From JAJDXW01 sp965214795 (lineage in GTDB: Bacteria > Pseudomonadota > Gammaproteobacteria > HK1): 64,000 nucleotides of DNA. Position numbers and translations under genes: made by a program. The notes beneath the pieces were generated by a model. That model was not told the DNA's origin, searched no databases, and was given only the letters and a program-made list of their open reading frames with translations. Below are positions 34,401-49,400 of the stretch, in pieces (position 1 is the first letter of the stretch; every line of letters begins with the position of its first letter). The stretch is from contig OZ243976.1 of assembly GCA_965214795.1 (NCBI GenBank), positions 1,364,001 to 1,428,000 of the forward strand, written 5' to 3'.

Positions 34401-37400
34401 GATGCGGTGTTCGAGCTGGCGCGGTCGGGAGCCGTGTCGGGAGCGCTGGACGTGTCGCTGAACGTCGCCGACCCGGATGGCGCTCTGGCGTCGGCGGCGC
34501 CGTCGGGCGCGCGTTTCGGGGCCGGGGAGACCACGACCACGCTGCGCCTGGCCACGCGAAACGTTGCCGGCGGGACCGACGCCGCGGTGACGGTGACGCT
34601 GGCCGACGGCGGCGCGGCCTGGAGCCCGGGCACGCCGTCCGCGGCCACGGTGACGGTGCGGGACGACGACACGGCGCCCACGGTTTCCATTGCCGACGCG
34701 GGAGATGTGGTGGAGGGCGGCGTGTTCGCGTTCCCGGTGACGCTGGACAGGCCGTTCAACAGGCAGATCTACGTCACGTTCGGCGGCACCCCGACATTTA
34801 ATTCTGGCGACTGGGGCGAGGTGCCAAGTGAACATGTCGCGTGGCTAAGAAACCGTCTGTACTTCGATCGAGGGGTAACGAAGCGGTTCCTCCGGATCGC
34901 AGCATTCCAGGACGGCATCGACGAGGCGGACGAGCCGGTGACGGCCACGCTTACCTACGTGTCGGCGGGAAGCCTGGGGCGATCGACCGCCACCGGCCGG
35001 ATTCTGGACAGCGATCGTCCGCTCGTGAAGGTCGGGAGAGTCGCGGGCACGGTGACGGAAGGCGAGCAGGCGGCGTTCACCTTCACGCGGACGGGAGGGG
35101 ACCACTCGGAGACGCTGGAGGTGTCGTTCGCGGTCACGGATTCCGGCGCGGTGCTGGCCGGTGCGCCGCCGACCAGCGTGACCTTCGGGGCCGGGGACGC
35201 CACGGCCACGCTGCGCCTGGACACCGTGGACGACACGGTCGATGAGGCGGACGCCACGCTCACGCTCGCGCTGCGGGTCGGCGCGGAGTACGGCGTGCGC
35301 ACGCCGGACCGGGCGAGGGTGACGGTGACGGACGACGATCTTCCGGTCGTGACGGTTGCCGCGCAGGCGGCCGCGGTCACGGAAGGCGCGGATGCGGTGT
35401 TCACCCTGACCCGCACGGAGGGGGAACTGTCGCAGACGCTGGAGGTGCCGGTTGCGGTCACGGATTCCGGCGCGGTGCTTGCCGGCGCGGCGCCGACCGG
35501 CGTGACCTTCGCGGCCGGGGACGCCACCGCCACCCTTCGCATCGCCACGGACGACGACGCGGCCGCCGGGCCCGACACCCCGGTGACGCTGACGCTGCAG
35601 GCCGGCGCGGGCCATGCCCTGGGCGATCCGTCCACGGCCTCGGTCACGGTGCGGGACGACGACGCGCCGCCGGAAGTCTCCGTCGCCGATGCGGCGCCGG
35701 TGACGGAGGGCGGCACGCTCGCGTTTCCGGTGACGCTGAGCGCACCGTTCAAGGCGGAGATCACGGTCGATTACCGCTTCGGCGGTTCGGCGACGGCGGG
35801 CGCGGACTACGGCGCGGCCGCTTCCGGCGCCGTGACCTTCGCGCCGAGACAGACCGCGCGGACGATCCGGCTCGTGACGACCGACGACGCCGCCGCCGAG
35901 TCGGAGGAGGCGGTCGAGGTCACGCTGTCGCTGCCCGTTCCCGATCCGGGCCTGGCGGTGCTGGGCACGGCGACGGCCTCGGGCCGCATCCTGGACAATG
36001 ACGGTCCGCCGCAGGTGACGGTGGCGGCGGCCTCGGCCACGATCACGGAAGGGGCGGACGCGGTGTTCACCCTGACGCGGGCGAACGGGGATGCGTCGGG
36101 CGCGCTGACGGTGGCGGTGGCGGTCACGGACGCCGGCGCGGTGCTGGCCGGCGCGCCGCCGACCGGCGTGACCTTCGAGGCCGGGTCGCCCACGGCCACG
36201 CTGCGCCTGGGCACGCGGGACGAGGAAGGGGCGCAGTCCGACGCCACGGTGGCGCTGGCGCTGCAAGCCGGTGCGGGGTACGGCCTCGGCGACCCGTCCC
36301 GGGCGGAGGTGACGGTGCGCGACGACGACTTTCCGGTGGTGACGGTCGCGGCGGCTGCGGACACGGTCACGGAAGGGGAGGCGCTGGCGTTCACCCTGAC
36401 GCGGGTCGGGAACCTGTCGGAAGAGCTGGCCGTCCTGACCGGGTTCGGGATCGCGCCGGACCTGTTCATCGATGTGCAAATCGTGACCTTCGCCGCCGGC
36501 GCCGCCACGGCGCGGCTGGACCGCACGGCGCCGGATGTCGGCGCCGACACCGAGTATGTGCTGGGGCTGTCGGGCGGTGCGAATTACGTCCTCGGAGAGC
36601 CGTCCCGCGCTTCCGTGACGGTGCGCGACGACGATGCGGCGCCGAGCGTGTCGATTGCCGATGCGGATGCGGTGGTGGAGGGCGGCGCGCTCGAATTTCC
36701 GGTGACGCTGAGCGGCCCGTTCCATACGGAGATCGCGGTGGACTGGCGCCTCGGCGACGGCGGCACGGCGACGGCGGGGGACGACCATGCCGGCGCCGCC
36801 TCCGGCACCGTGACCTTCGCGCCGCGGGTCACGGCGCAGACGATCCGCATCGCGACGACCGACGACGCCGCCGACGAACCGGAGGAGACGGTCGAGGTCG
36901 CGCTGTCGCTGCCGGACCCGGACCCGGGCCTGGCGGTGCTGGGCACGGCCGCAGCCGCGGGCCGGATCCTGGACAATGACGGCCTTTCGCAGGTGACGGT
37001 GGCGGCAGCCGCGGCCGCGGTCGCGGAAGGGGCGGACGCGGTGTTCACCCTGACGCGGGCGAACGGGGATGCGTCGGGCGCGCTGACGGTGCCGGTGGCG
37101 GTGACGGATGCCGGCGCGGTGCTTGCCGGCGCGGCGCCGCCGACCCGCGTGACCTTCGAGGCCGGTGCGGCCACCGCCATGCTGAGTCTCGCCACCGACG
37201 ACGACGCCGCCGACGAGGCGGACACCCCGGTGACCCTGACCCTGCAGGCCGGCACGGACTACAGCCTGGGCGCTCCGTCCACGGCCACCGTCACCGTGCG
37301 GGACGACGACCTGCCGTCGGTGACGGTCGCGGCGGATGCGCCCGCGGTCACGGAAGGCGAAGCCGCGGCGTTCACCCTCACCCGGGCGGGGGACCTGTCG

Positions 37401-40400
37401 GTGGTGCTGGCGGTGCCGGTGGCGGTGACGGATGCCGACGGGGTGCTGGCGGAGGAGGCGCCGATCAGCGTGACCTTTTCGGTCGATGCGGCCACCGCCA
37501 CGCTGCGCCTCGCCACCGACGACGACGAAGCCGACGAGCCCGCCGCCCCGGTGACCCTGACCCTTGAGGCCGGCCCGGGCCATGCCTCGGGCGCTCCGTC
37601 CACCGCTACGGTGACGGTGCGGGATAACGACCTGCCGTCGGTGACGGTGGCGGCGGATGCGGCCACCGTCACGGAGGGTGAGGCGGCGGCGTTCACCCTG
37701 ACCCGGGCGGGAGACCTGACGGTGCCGCTGGAGGTGTCGGTCCTGTTCGGGGATGCCGATTCCGTGTTGCTGCCGGGGGCGCCGACCGGCGTGACCTTCG
37801 AGGTCGATGCGGCCACGGCCGCGCTGCGCGCGGGCACGGACGATGACGACGCCGACGAGGCGGCTGCCGCGGTGACCCTGATGCTGCAGGCCGGCGCCGG
37901 CTATGTGCTGGGCGATACAGCCGCGGCCACAGTGACCGTGCAGGACAACGACCTGCCGGTGGTGACGGTGGCGGCGGTGTCGGAGCGGATCGTCGAAGGG
38001 GAGTCCATCCGGTTCACCGTGACGCGGACGGGGGACCTGTCGGCGGCGCTGACGGTCACGACCCTGTTCGGGACATCGCCGGATACCTTGGCTCTCGAAT
38101 CCCAGGTAACCATCGGGGCCGGCGAATCCACGGGCCAGGCCGGCGGCCAGTCCGCGCCGGACGCCGATGCCGACACCGCCTACTGGCTGGGGCTGAAGAC
38201 GAGCGCGGACTATCGGCCCGGAGAGCCGGCCCTGGCCATGGTGACGGCGCTGGACCATGACGAGCCGCCGGAAGTGTCGGTCGCCGATGCGGATGCGGCG
38301 CCGGAGGGCGGCGCCCTGGAGTTCCCGGTGACGCTGAGCCGCCCGTTCAGCGCGCCGCTCACGGTGGCCTACACATTGGGCGGCACGGCGGCGGCGGCGG
38401 ACTACACCGATGCCGCGGGCGGCGCCGTGACCTTCGCCAAGGGAGAGATGCAGCAGACGATCCGGCTCGCGGTGGTGGATGACGGCGCCGACGAGGCGGA
38501 AGAGGCGGTCACGGTCACGCTTACGGACGGCGACAACTACCATCTGGGCACGCCGGCCGCGGCCACCGGCCGCATCCTGGACAATGACGGTCCTTCGCAG
38601 GTGACGGTCGCGGCGGTCGCGGCCGCGGTCATGGAAGGCGCGGATGCGGCGTTCACCCTGACGCGGGCGGGGGACCTGTCGGGCGCCCCGGAGGTGTCCT
38701 TCACGGTCGAGGACGCGGCGGGGGTCCTGGCGTCGCCGCCGCCGACCGGCGCCGCCTTCGAGGCCGATGCGGCCGCCGTGCGCGTGACCCTGGCGACCGT
38801 GGACGACCGGGTCGACGAGGCGGACGCCGTGCTGGTGCTGACCCTGCATGACGGCGCGGGGTACGGGCTGGGAGCGCAGCCTGCGGCCACGGTGACGGTG
38901 CGGGACAACGACGCGCCGCCCGCGGTCTCCATCGCCGATGCGGGGTCCGTGACGGAAGGCGCCCCGCTCGACTACCTGGTGCGCCTGAGCCACCCGAGCG
39001 CCGCGGAGATCCCGGTGCGCTACACCCTGGGCGGCACGGCGCAGGCGGCGGCGGACTACACCGATGCCGCCGGCGGCGTCGTGACCTTCGCGCCGGGAGA
39101 TACGGAGAAGACAATCCGGCTCGCGACGGTGGACGACGACGCCGACGAGGCCGAGGAGACGGTTTCGGTCACGCTGGCGACGCCGGATCCGGCCCTGGCG
39201 ACGCTGCTGGGCAGGCCCATCGTCTCGGGCACGATCGAGGACAACGACCTTCCGGTGGTGACGGCGGCGGCGGATGCGGCCGCGGTCACGGAAGGCGCGG
39301 AGGCGGCGTTCACCCTGACGCGGGCGGGGGACCTGTCCGTGCCGCTGGAGGTGTCCTTCACGGTCGAGGATGCGGGCGGCGCGCTGGCGCCGGGGGCGCC
39401 GGCCGGCGCGACCTTCGGGGTCGGTGCAGCCACGGCGCCGGTGGCCCTGGCGAGCGCGGACGACGGGGTCGATGAGGCCGACGCCGACGTGGTGCTGGTG
39501 CTGCAACCGGATGCGGCCGCCTGGCGGGCGGGCAGTCCGTCGCAGGCGACGGTTACGGTGCAGGACGACGATCTTCCGGTCGTTACAGTGGCTGCGGCGG
39601 CGGACGCGGTGGCGGAAGGGGCGAAAGTGGTGTTCACCCTGACCCGGACCGAGGGGGATCTGTCGCAGGCGCTGCCGGTGTCTTTCACGATCGAGGACCC
39701 GGCGGACGCCCTGACCGCGGGCAGCACGACCTTCACCTTCGGCGTGACCTTCGGGGCCGCCGAGGCCACGGCCACGCTGGGCCTGCCTACGCGGGACGAC
39801 ACGGCCACCGGCGACCGCGGGACGGTGACGTTGGTCCTTGCCGACGGCGAGGCCTGGGACGCGGGCGATCCGCGTCGGGCTTCTGTGACGGTGCGGGACA
39901 ACGACGCCCGGCCGTCCGTGTCGATCGCCGATGCGGGGTCGGCGCCGGAGGGCGGCACGCTCGAATTTCCGGTGACGCTGAGCGGGCCGTACCATTCGGA
40001 GATCAGGGTGAACCGCGTCCTGGGCGGCACGGCCTCCGCCGGGTCCGACCATGCCGCCGTCGGCGGGGCCGGCCGCACCCTGGTCTTCGCGCCGGGAGAG
40101 GTGCGGAAGGCGATCTCGCGGAGGGTGATCGACGACGACGTCGACGAACCGGAGGAGACGGTCCGGATCACGCTGAGGCTGCCGTCGCCGGACCCCGGAC
40201 ATGCGACGCTGGGCAGGTCCGAGGCCACGGGGACGATCGAGGACGACGACCTGCCGGTGGTGACGGCGGCGGCGGAGGCGGCCACTGTCACCGAAGGCGC
40301 GGACGCGGTGTTCACGCTGGCGCGGGCGGGGGATCTGTCGGTCACGCTGGACGTGGCGTTCGAGGTGGCGGATGCGGATGGCGTTCTGGCCGCGCGGGCG

Positions 40401-43400
40401 CCGTCGAGCGTGACCTTCGAGGTCGATGCGGCCACGGCCACGCTGCGCCTCGGCACGCAGGACGACACCGCCGACGCGGCGGACGCCCCGGTCACGCTGA
40501 CGCTGCTGCCCGATGCGGACTACCGGCGCGGGGACCCTTCGGCGGCCGCGGTGACGGTCGAGGACGACGATCTGCCGGTGGTGACGGTCGCGGCGGAGGC
40601 GGCCGCGGTCACCGAAGGGGAGGATGTGGTGTTCACCCTGGCGCGGGCAGGGGTGCTGTCGGAGGTGCTGGAGGTGCCGGTCGCGGTGACGGATGCGGCC
40701 GGCGTGCTGGCCTCGGCGGCGCCGTCGAGCGTGACCTTCCCGGCCGACGCGGCGACGGCCGCGCTGCGCCTTCCCACGCGGGACAACACCGCCGACGACC
40801 CCGACGCCATGGTGGTGCTGGCGCTGCAGGCGGGCGCGGGCCATGCCTCGGGAACGCCGTCGCAGGCCGCGGTGACGGTGCGGGACGACGAGCGGAGGAC
40901 CGTGTCGGTCGCCGATGCGGACGCGGTGACGGAGGGCGGGACGCTCGAATTCCCGGTGGTGCTGAGCAACCGGAGCGCCGCGGCGATCACGGTCGCCTAC
41001 GTTATCGACGGCGTCGATGGGGCGGCGCGGGGAGCGGACTATGCCGATGTCCGGCTCGGCTTCGTGACCTTCGCGCCGGGAGAGGTGCGGAAGGTGATCT
41101 CGCTGGCGACCCTGGACGACGACGCCATCGAGGCGGAGGAGGGGGTGCGGATCACGCTGTCGGCGCCGGACCCCGCCCTCGCGACCCTGGACCGGGCGGC
41201 GGCCACGGGCCGGATCCTGGATGACGACCTCCCGGTCGTGACGATTGCGTTTGAGCGGGAGCAGTTCGTCGAAGGGGAGCCCCTGCTGTTCACCTTGACG
41301 CGGACGAAGGATCTGTCGTTGCCGCTGATGGTCGAGATCCTGTCCGGGACATCGTCCGATCAACTGGGTCGCTATACCACGTTGACGATCCCGAGCGGCC
41401 GGTCGACGCTGACTGGGGGCCACCTGCTGCGACCGGTAGTCAGCGCCGACACCACCTACTATCTGGGGCTGGGGGATAGCGAGGACTTTCGGCCGGGAGA
41501 GCCGTCGGTGGTCATGGCGACGGTGCTGGACCGTGACGCGCCGCCGACCGTGTCGGTCGCCGACGCGGAGGCCGTGCCGGAGGGCGGCGAGCTTGCGTTC
41601 GCGGTGACGCTGAGCAACCCGTACCGCTCCGGGATCACGGTGAGCTACGCCCTGGCGGGTTCGGCGGTTGCGGGGACCGACTACCAGGGCCCCGCATCCG
41701 GCTTCGTGATATTCCCGCCGAACGCAATGGAGCGGACCATCCGGGTCGCGACGACGGACAACGCAATCGCAGGGCCGGAGAAGGTGGTGGAGGTCACGCT
41801 GTCGCTGCCGGCTTCGGGTTCCGGCGGGCCGACGCTGGGCGCTTCCACGGCCACGGGCCGGATCCTGGACAACGACGCGGCGCCGGAAGTGTCGGTCGCC
41901 GACGCGGGCGCCGTATCCGAGGGCGGCGACCTCGCGTTCGCGGTGACACTGGACCGCCCCTACCGTTCCGAGGTCACGGTGGACTACAGCCTGGGCGGCA
42001 CGGCGGCGGCGGGGACCGACTATGCGGGCAGCGCCTCCGGCTCCGTGACCTTCGCGCCGAACGCAAGGGAGCGGACCATCCGGCTCGAGACGGTGGATGA
42101 CGACGCCGACGGGCCGGACAGGACGGTGGAGGTCACGCTGACGCTGCCGGATCCGGACCCCGGCCTGGCGGTGCTGGGCACGGCAACGGCCGCGGGCCGG
42201 ATCCTCGACGACGACCTGCCGGTCGTCACGGTCGCGGCGGATACGGACACGGTCACGGAAGGCGAGGACGCGGTGTTCATCCTGACGCGGGCCGGCGTGG
42301 TGTCGGAAACGCTCGCGGTCTCCCTGGCCGTCGCCGACGCCGATGGCGTCCTGGTATCGACGGCGCCGACCGGCGTGACCTTCGGGGCCGGCGCGGCCAC
42401 CGCCACCCTGCGCCTGGGCACGGAGGACGACGCCGTCGATGAGCCGGACGCCGCGGTGACCCTGGCCCTCGCCGACGGCGCGGGGTATCGCTCCGGCGAT
42501 CCGGCCGCGGCCGCGGTGACGGTGCGGGACGACGATTCCCCGAACGTGTCGATCGCCGATGCGGCGCCGGTGACGGAGGGCGGCACGCTCGAATTCGCGG
42601 TGCGCCTGAGCACGCGGTTCGATACGCCGGTCACGGTCGGCTACCGGCTCGGCGGCAGCGCGGCGCCGGGCGCGGACCATGCCGGCGCCGCGATCGGCAA
42701 TGTGGCCTTTGCGCCGGGGGTCACGGAGCGGACGCTCCGGATCGTCACGGTGGATGACGCCGCCGGCGAGCCGGAGGAGCGGGTGCTGGTCACGCTCGCG
42801 GCGCCGGCTCCGCCCCTGGTGCTGGGGCGGTCCGTGGCCGCGGGCCGGATCCTGGACGACGACTTCCCGGTGGTGACGGTTGCGGCGGTTTCCGGCGCGG
42901 TCACGGAAGGGGCGGATGCGGTGTTCGCCCTGGCGCGCACGGGAGCCGTGTCGGAAGCGCTGGAGGTGACGGTCGCGGCGGCGGATCCGGCCGGCGTCCT
43001 GGCCTCGGCGGCGCCGACCCGCGTGACCTTCGGGCCCGGCGCGGCCATGGCCACGCTGCGCCTGGGCACGCGGGCCGACGCGGTGGACAAGCCGGATTCC
43101 CCGCTCACGCTGACGGTGGTGGACGGCAGCGGCTGGACGCCGGGGGACCCGTCCGAGGCCGCGGTGACGGTACGGGACGACGACCCGACGATGGTCACGG
43201 TTGCGGCGGCCTCGGACGCGGTGCTGGAAGGGGATGCCGCGGCCTTCACCCTGACGCGGACGCCGGGGGACCTGTCGGCGGCGCTGGCGGTGGCGGTCTC
43301 GGTGACGGACCCGGATGGCGCCCTGGCCTCGACGCCGCCGTCCACCGTGACCATCGGAGCCGGGGACGCCGCCGCCACGCTGCGCCTGGACACGCGGGAG

Positions 43401-46400
43401 GACACCACCGGCGACATCGACGTCGTGGTGACGTTGACAGTTGGCGCCGGCGCGGGCTACGTCACGGGAGACCCGTCCACGGCCGCGGTGACGGTGCGGG
43501 AGGACGATCTCCCGCTCGTGTCGATCGCCGATGCGGCAGCGGTGACGGAGGGCGGCGCGCTCGAGTTCGTGGTGAGCATGCCCCACTCGAACGACGTGGC
43601 GGTCCCGGTCGCCTGGCGGCTGGGCGGCACTGCGGCGGCGGGAGCCGACTATGCGGGCGGCGGCTTCGGCGCCCTGGTGTTCGCGCCGGGAGAGACCCGC
43701 AAGGTGATCACGGTGACGACCGTGGACGACAGCGACATCGAGCAGGAAGAGACGGTCGAGGCCGCCATTTTCGTCGCCTCGCCGGGACTCCCGGGGCTGT
43801 CCACCGAAGCGACCGGCCGGATCCGGGACAACGAAGTTCAGGACGAAGACGATCAGGACGAAGACAATCAGGACAGCGGCCTTCCGGTGGTGACGGTGAC
43901 GGTGGGGAAAGACTGGGTCCGGCAGGGGGACGGCGTTCCGTTTGTCGTCAAAGTAACGGGGAGAGGGGAAACATCGGAAAACTTGTCTGTGCAGGCTTAT
44001 GTGTCGGAAGGCGCAACGCGTTGGATAAAAAAAGCGGACGGCAAAGCGAGCAGCGGCTACCTTAATCTGGTCTTTCCGCCCAACTTGCACACGTTTCCGC
44101 TCAGTCAGGGATATAGATTGGCGGAGTCTTCCGAGGACTACAGGACCACGGTGAGATTGACGCCCCACTCGGCGTATTCCGTGGGCACGCCGCGCGAAGC
44201 CACGGTCAGGGCGGTGCTCAGAGACAGGAATCCCCGGGTAAACATCGCCGGCGCGCCCCGGGTGAGCGAGGGCGGGAACCTCAGGTTCAAGGTGACTCTG
44301 GATATCCCGTCCGACCGGGAAATTCAGGTTGAATACCGGCTGTTGGACGGCACGGCGGTCGCGGGAGAGGATTACGATGACGCCACCATCCGTCCTCCCG
44401 GCGCCCCCAGCCGCACCGTGACGTTCATGCCGGGCGATACCTTGAAAGAGATCACGCTGGATACGCGTAATGACAGCGTCCCCGAGCCGGAGGAGACGGT
44501 CAGCGTCCGTCTTGCTCTCCATGGCGACAACACCGCCAAGGTAACGCTCGGATCGTCGTCTTTGGCGACCGGCTATATCCTGCGCAGCGATTCTCCTGTT
44601 GTGTCGGTCGCGGCGGAGTCGGAACGGATCACGGAAGGCGGCGAGGCGGTGTTTACCCTGACGCGGGCGGGAGACAGGGCGGCGCCCTTGACGATCGACG
44701 CCATCCTGATCGACGGCACGTCGCCGTCGCCGGCCGCGACGCCGGTTCGCTTGAGATTCGCGGCTCTGGCCGCCACGACCGCGCTGCGCCTGAACACCCG
44801 GGACGACGCGGTCGTCAAGGCCGACGCCGCGGTGCTGCTGGCGCTGCTCGACGGCGAGGAATACGACCTGGGCGACCCGTCCCGGGCGGCGGTGACGGTG
44901 CGGGACAACGACCTGCGGCCGGAGGTCTCCATCGCCGATGCGGCGGCGGTGCAGGAGGGCGGCGCGCTCGAGTTCCCGGTGCGCCTGAGCATCTCGGACA
45001 CCGAGGCGGTCACGGTGGGCTACACCCTCGCGGGCACGGCGACGGCGGGGGCCGACTATGCGGGCGGCGCCTCCGGCAGCGTGACCTTCGCGCCGGGGGT
45101 GACGGAGCGGACGATCCGGATCGCGACGCTGGCCGACGGCACCGACGAGCCGGAGGAGAGCGTCCGGGTGACCATCGTCACGGTGACCGCAGCGGGCCTC
45201 GTCGAGGTCGTGACGTCGGGCGGCAGGACCGCCGCGGGCGCGATTCTGGACATCGACCTGCCGTCGGTCACGGTCGCGCCGGTCGCGGCTACGGTCACTG
45301 AAGGCGAGGACGCGGCCTTCACCCTGACGCGGGCGGGGGACCTGTCGGTACCGCTGGAGGTATCCTTCGCGATTCAGGATGCGGCCGGCGTCCTTTCCTC
45401 GGCGGCGCCGTCCGGCGCGACCTTCGAGGCCGATGCGGCCACCGTGCGCGTCACCCTGGCGACCGAAGACGACGAAGCCGACGAGGCGCACGCCGCGCTC
45501 ACGCTGACCCTGCAAGCGGACGCGGACTATGACCGGGGCGATCCGCATCGGGCCGCGGTGACGGTGCGGGACAACGATCCTTATGAAGTGACGGTGGCGC
45601 CGGCCGCGGCCGCGGTCGTCGAAGGCGAGGATGCGGTGTTCGTTCTGACCCGGACAGGGGGAGACCTGTCCGCGGCGCTGACGGTGTCCTTCGCGATCGA
45701 AGACGCGGCCGGCGCCCTTTCCTCGGCGGCGCCGTTCGGCGCGACCTTCGAGGCCGGTGCGGCCACGGCGCGCGTCACCCTGGCGACCGTGGACGACGAG
45801 GCCGACGAGGCGGATGCCGCGCTCACGCTGACATTGCGGCCGGCTGCGGGTTATGACCGGGGCGATCCGCATCAGGCCACCGTCACGGTGCGGGACGACG
45901 AACTCCCGGTGGTGACGGTCGCGGCGGTCGCGGCGCGGGTCGTCGAAGGGGCGGCTGCGGCCTTCACCCTGACGCGGTCGGGGGATACGTCCGCAACGCT
46001 GGAGGTGCCGGTTGCGGTGACGGACGCCGGCTCGACGCTGGCGAATGCGGCGCCGGCCAGCGTGACCTTCGGGGCCGGTGACGCCACGGCCGTGCTGCGC
46101 CTGGCCACGGCGGATGACACCGAGGTCGAAACGGATGCCTCGGTGGTGCTGGCGTTGCGGGAAGGTGCGGGCCATGTCCTGGGGCAGCCGTCCTCGGCGA
46201 CGGTGACGGTGCGGGACAACGACACGCGGCCGGACGTGTCGATCGCCAATGCGGAGTCGGAGCCGGTGACCGAGGGCGAAACGCTCGTGTTTCCGGTGAC
46301 GCTGAGCGTGCCCTACGGCGAGGAGATCCGGATCTTCTACCACCGCGGCGCAGGCAGCACGGCGACGGAGACGGACGACTACCGGGACCTCGCCGACGTC

Positions 46401-49400
46401 CGCGGCGTCGTGACCTTCCCGCCGGGGGAGACGGAGCGGACGATCCGGTTCACGACGCTGGCCGACGGCGTCAATGAGGCAGTGGAGGCGGTCGAAGTCG
46501 AGATTTCCGCAGACCGGAACCAGCCGATCGACAGGGTGGTGCGAAGCACGGCGAGGGGCCGGATCCTGGACCTGAGGCTTCCGGCGGTGACGGTGGCGGC
46601 GAAGGCGGAAACGGTCACCGAAGGCGCGGCGGCGGTGTTCACCCTGACGCGGACAGGGGATCGTTCGGCGGCGCTGTCAGTGCCGGTCGAGGTGACGGAT
46701 GCCGGTTCGGTGCTGACGGACACGCCGCCGTCGAGCGTGACCTTCGGGGCTGGAGACGCCACGGCCGTGCTGCGCCTCGGCACGCAAGGCGACGCCGTCG
46801 ATGAGCCCGATGCCATGGTGACGCTGGCGCTGGGGGCCGGCGCGGGCCATGCCCTGGGGAACCCGTCCTCGGCCGCGGTGACCGTGCGGGACGACGACCT
46901 TCCGGTGGTGACGGTGGCGGCGGACGCGGCCGAGGTTTTCGAAGGCGCGGCGGCGGCGTTCACCCTGACGCGGGCCGGGGATCTCACGGTCGCGCTGGAG
47001 GCGCCGGTTGCGGTGACGGAGACCGGCTCGATGCTGGCGGACGCGGCGCCGACCGGCGTGACCTTCCGGGTCGGGGACGCGACGGCCGCGCTGCGTCTCG
47101 ACACGCAGGACGACGCCGTCGACGAGCCCGATTCCGCGGTGGTGCTGACGCTGCAGGCCGGCGCGGACCATGCCCTGGGGGACCCGTCCTCCGCCGCGGT
47201 GACCGTGCGGGACAATGACGGGCTGCCGGAAGTGACGATCGCCGACGCGGCGCCGGTGACGGAAGGCGGCACGCTCGAATTCCCGGTGCGCCTGAGCCAC
47301 GCCGGCGACACGCGGATCGCGGTGGAGGCGGACTATCGCTTCAGCGGGGACGCGGGCGGCGCCGTGACCGTCACGGTGGCCTTCGCGCCGGGGGACCTTG
47401 AGGAGTCGATCTCGCTGACGACGGTGGACGATCCCGACGATGACGGGCCGGAGACGGTCGAGGTCGTGCTGGCGGCGCCGAACCCGGCCCTGGCGGTGCT
47501 GGGCGCGGCGTCCCGGGCCGCGGGCCGGGTCCTGGACAATGACGGCCTTTCGGAGGTGACGGTTGCGGCGGATGCGGACGCGGTCACGGAAGGCGAGGCC
47601 GCGGTCTTCACCCTGGCGCGGACGAACGGGGATGTGTCGGCCGCCCTGACGGTGCCGGTGACGGTGACGGACGCGGGCGGCGTTCTGGCGGCGCCGGCGC
47701 CGTCGAGCGTGACCTTCGGCGCCGGGGAGGCCGCGGCCGCGCTCTCCCTGGGCACGCTGGACGACACTGTCGACGAGCCCGACGCCGCGGTGACGCTGGC
47801 GCTGACCGCCGGCGCGGCCTGGCACCTCGGCACGCCGTCGCAGGCGACGGTGACGGTGCGGGACGATGAGTATCCGGTGGTGACGGTGGCGCCGGCGGCA
47901 GGCGCGGTGGCGGAAGGCGCGGACGCGGTGTTCACGCTGACGCGGGTGGGGGATCTGTCGGTCGCGCTGGAGGTGTCGGTCCAGGTGACGGAGGCCGGCT
48001 CGGCGCTGGTGGATCCGCCGCCGGCCAGCGCGCGCTTCGGGGTCGGGGACGCCACCGCCACGCTGCGCCTCGGCACGGAGGACGACACCCGGCGGGACGA
48101 CCCCGATCCGGTGGTGACCCTGACCCTGGTCGACGGCGTGGAGTACGACCTGGGCGCGCCGTCGCGGGCGACGGTGACGGTGCGGGACAACGACACGTCG
48201 ACGGAGGTGTCGATCGCCGACGCGGAGCCGGTGACGGAGGGCGGCACGCTCGAATTCCCGGTGACGCTGACCCGGCCATACGACCAGGAGATCACGGTTC
48301 TCTACCAGCTCAACCAGGACCCCGCCGCCACGGCGAAGGGGTCCGACTACACCGATGTCACCGTCGCCCACGCCCGCAGGGAATTCCGCTTCGCGCCGGG
48401 AGAGGTGCGGAAGGTGGTCTCGCTCCGGACGGTGGATGACGGCGACTACGAGGGGGAGGAGACGGTCAGCGTCGATATTTTCGTCAACGAGAGACACCAC
48501 GGCGATCCGCCGCGGATCGTGGCGCTCGGCCGGATCCTGGACAACGACATTCCGGTCGTCACGGCGGCGGCGGATGCGGCCGCGGTCACCGAAGGCGAGG
48601 ACGCGGTCTTCATCCTGACCCGGGCGGCGGGGGATCCGTCGGTCGCGGTCGTGGTGCCGGTGACGGTGACCGATGACGACTCGGTGCTGGCGGATACGCC
48701 GCCGGCCAGCGTGACCATCGGGGCCGGGGACGCCACCGCCACCCTGCGCCTGGCCACGCGCGAAGACGAGAGCGATGCGCCCGACTCCACGGTGACGCTG
48801 ACCCTGGCCGACGGCGACGAACATGACCTGGGCGCGCCGTCGGAAGCGGCGGTCACGGTGCAGGACGACGACCTTCCGGAGCTGTCGATCGCCGATGCGG
48901 CGCCGGTGCCGGAGGGCGGCACGCTCGAATTCGTGCTGAGCCTGACCAGTCCGGCCGCCGCGGAGTTCCCGGTGACCTGGCAGCTCTTTGGCGCAACGGC
49001 GGGGGTGGATTATGAAGGCCCCCGCGTTGGCGTACTGACCTTCCCGCTGGGCGTGACCGAGCAGACGTTCCGGCTGGTGACGGTGGACGACAGCGATTAC
49101 GGGCCGGAGAAGACGGTTACCGTCGATCTGATCGACCCGTCCCTGGCTCCGTCCCCGCAGGCGCAACCGGGCAAGGGCGAGGCCACGGGCCGGATCCTGG
49201 ACGACGAGCTCCCGGTGGTGACGGTGGCGGCGGATGCGGCCGCGGTCACCGAAGGCGCGGCGGCGGCGTTCACCCTGACGCGGACGGACTATCTGCCGGA
49301 CGCGCTGACGGTGTCCTTCGAGGTGACGGGCGGCGACGCGGTGCTGGCCTCGACGGCGCCGACCGAAGCGACCTTCCAGGCCGGCAGCAACACGGCGCGC

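Noticed and set aside
34845..46343. Minus-strand open frame of 3,832 codons
   Set aside because: It is exactly in register with the codons of the plus-strand giant gene. Its stops would need sense codons TTA, CTA or TCA, which this GC-rich gene almost never uses. It has no family resemblance, is Arg/His/Gly rich and lacks a ribosome binding site.
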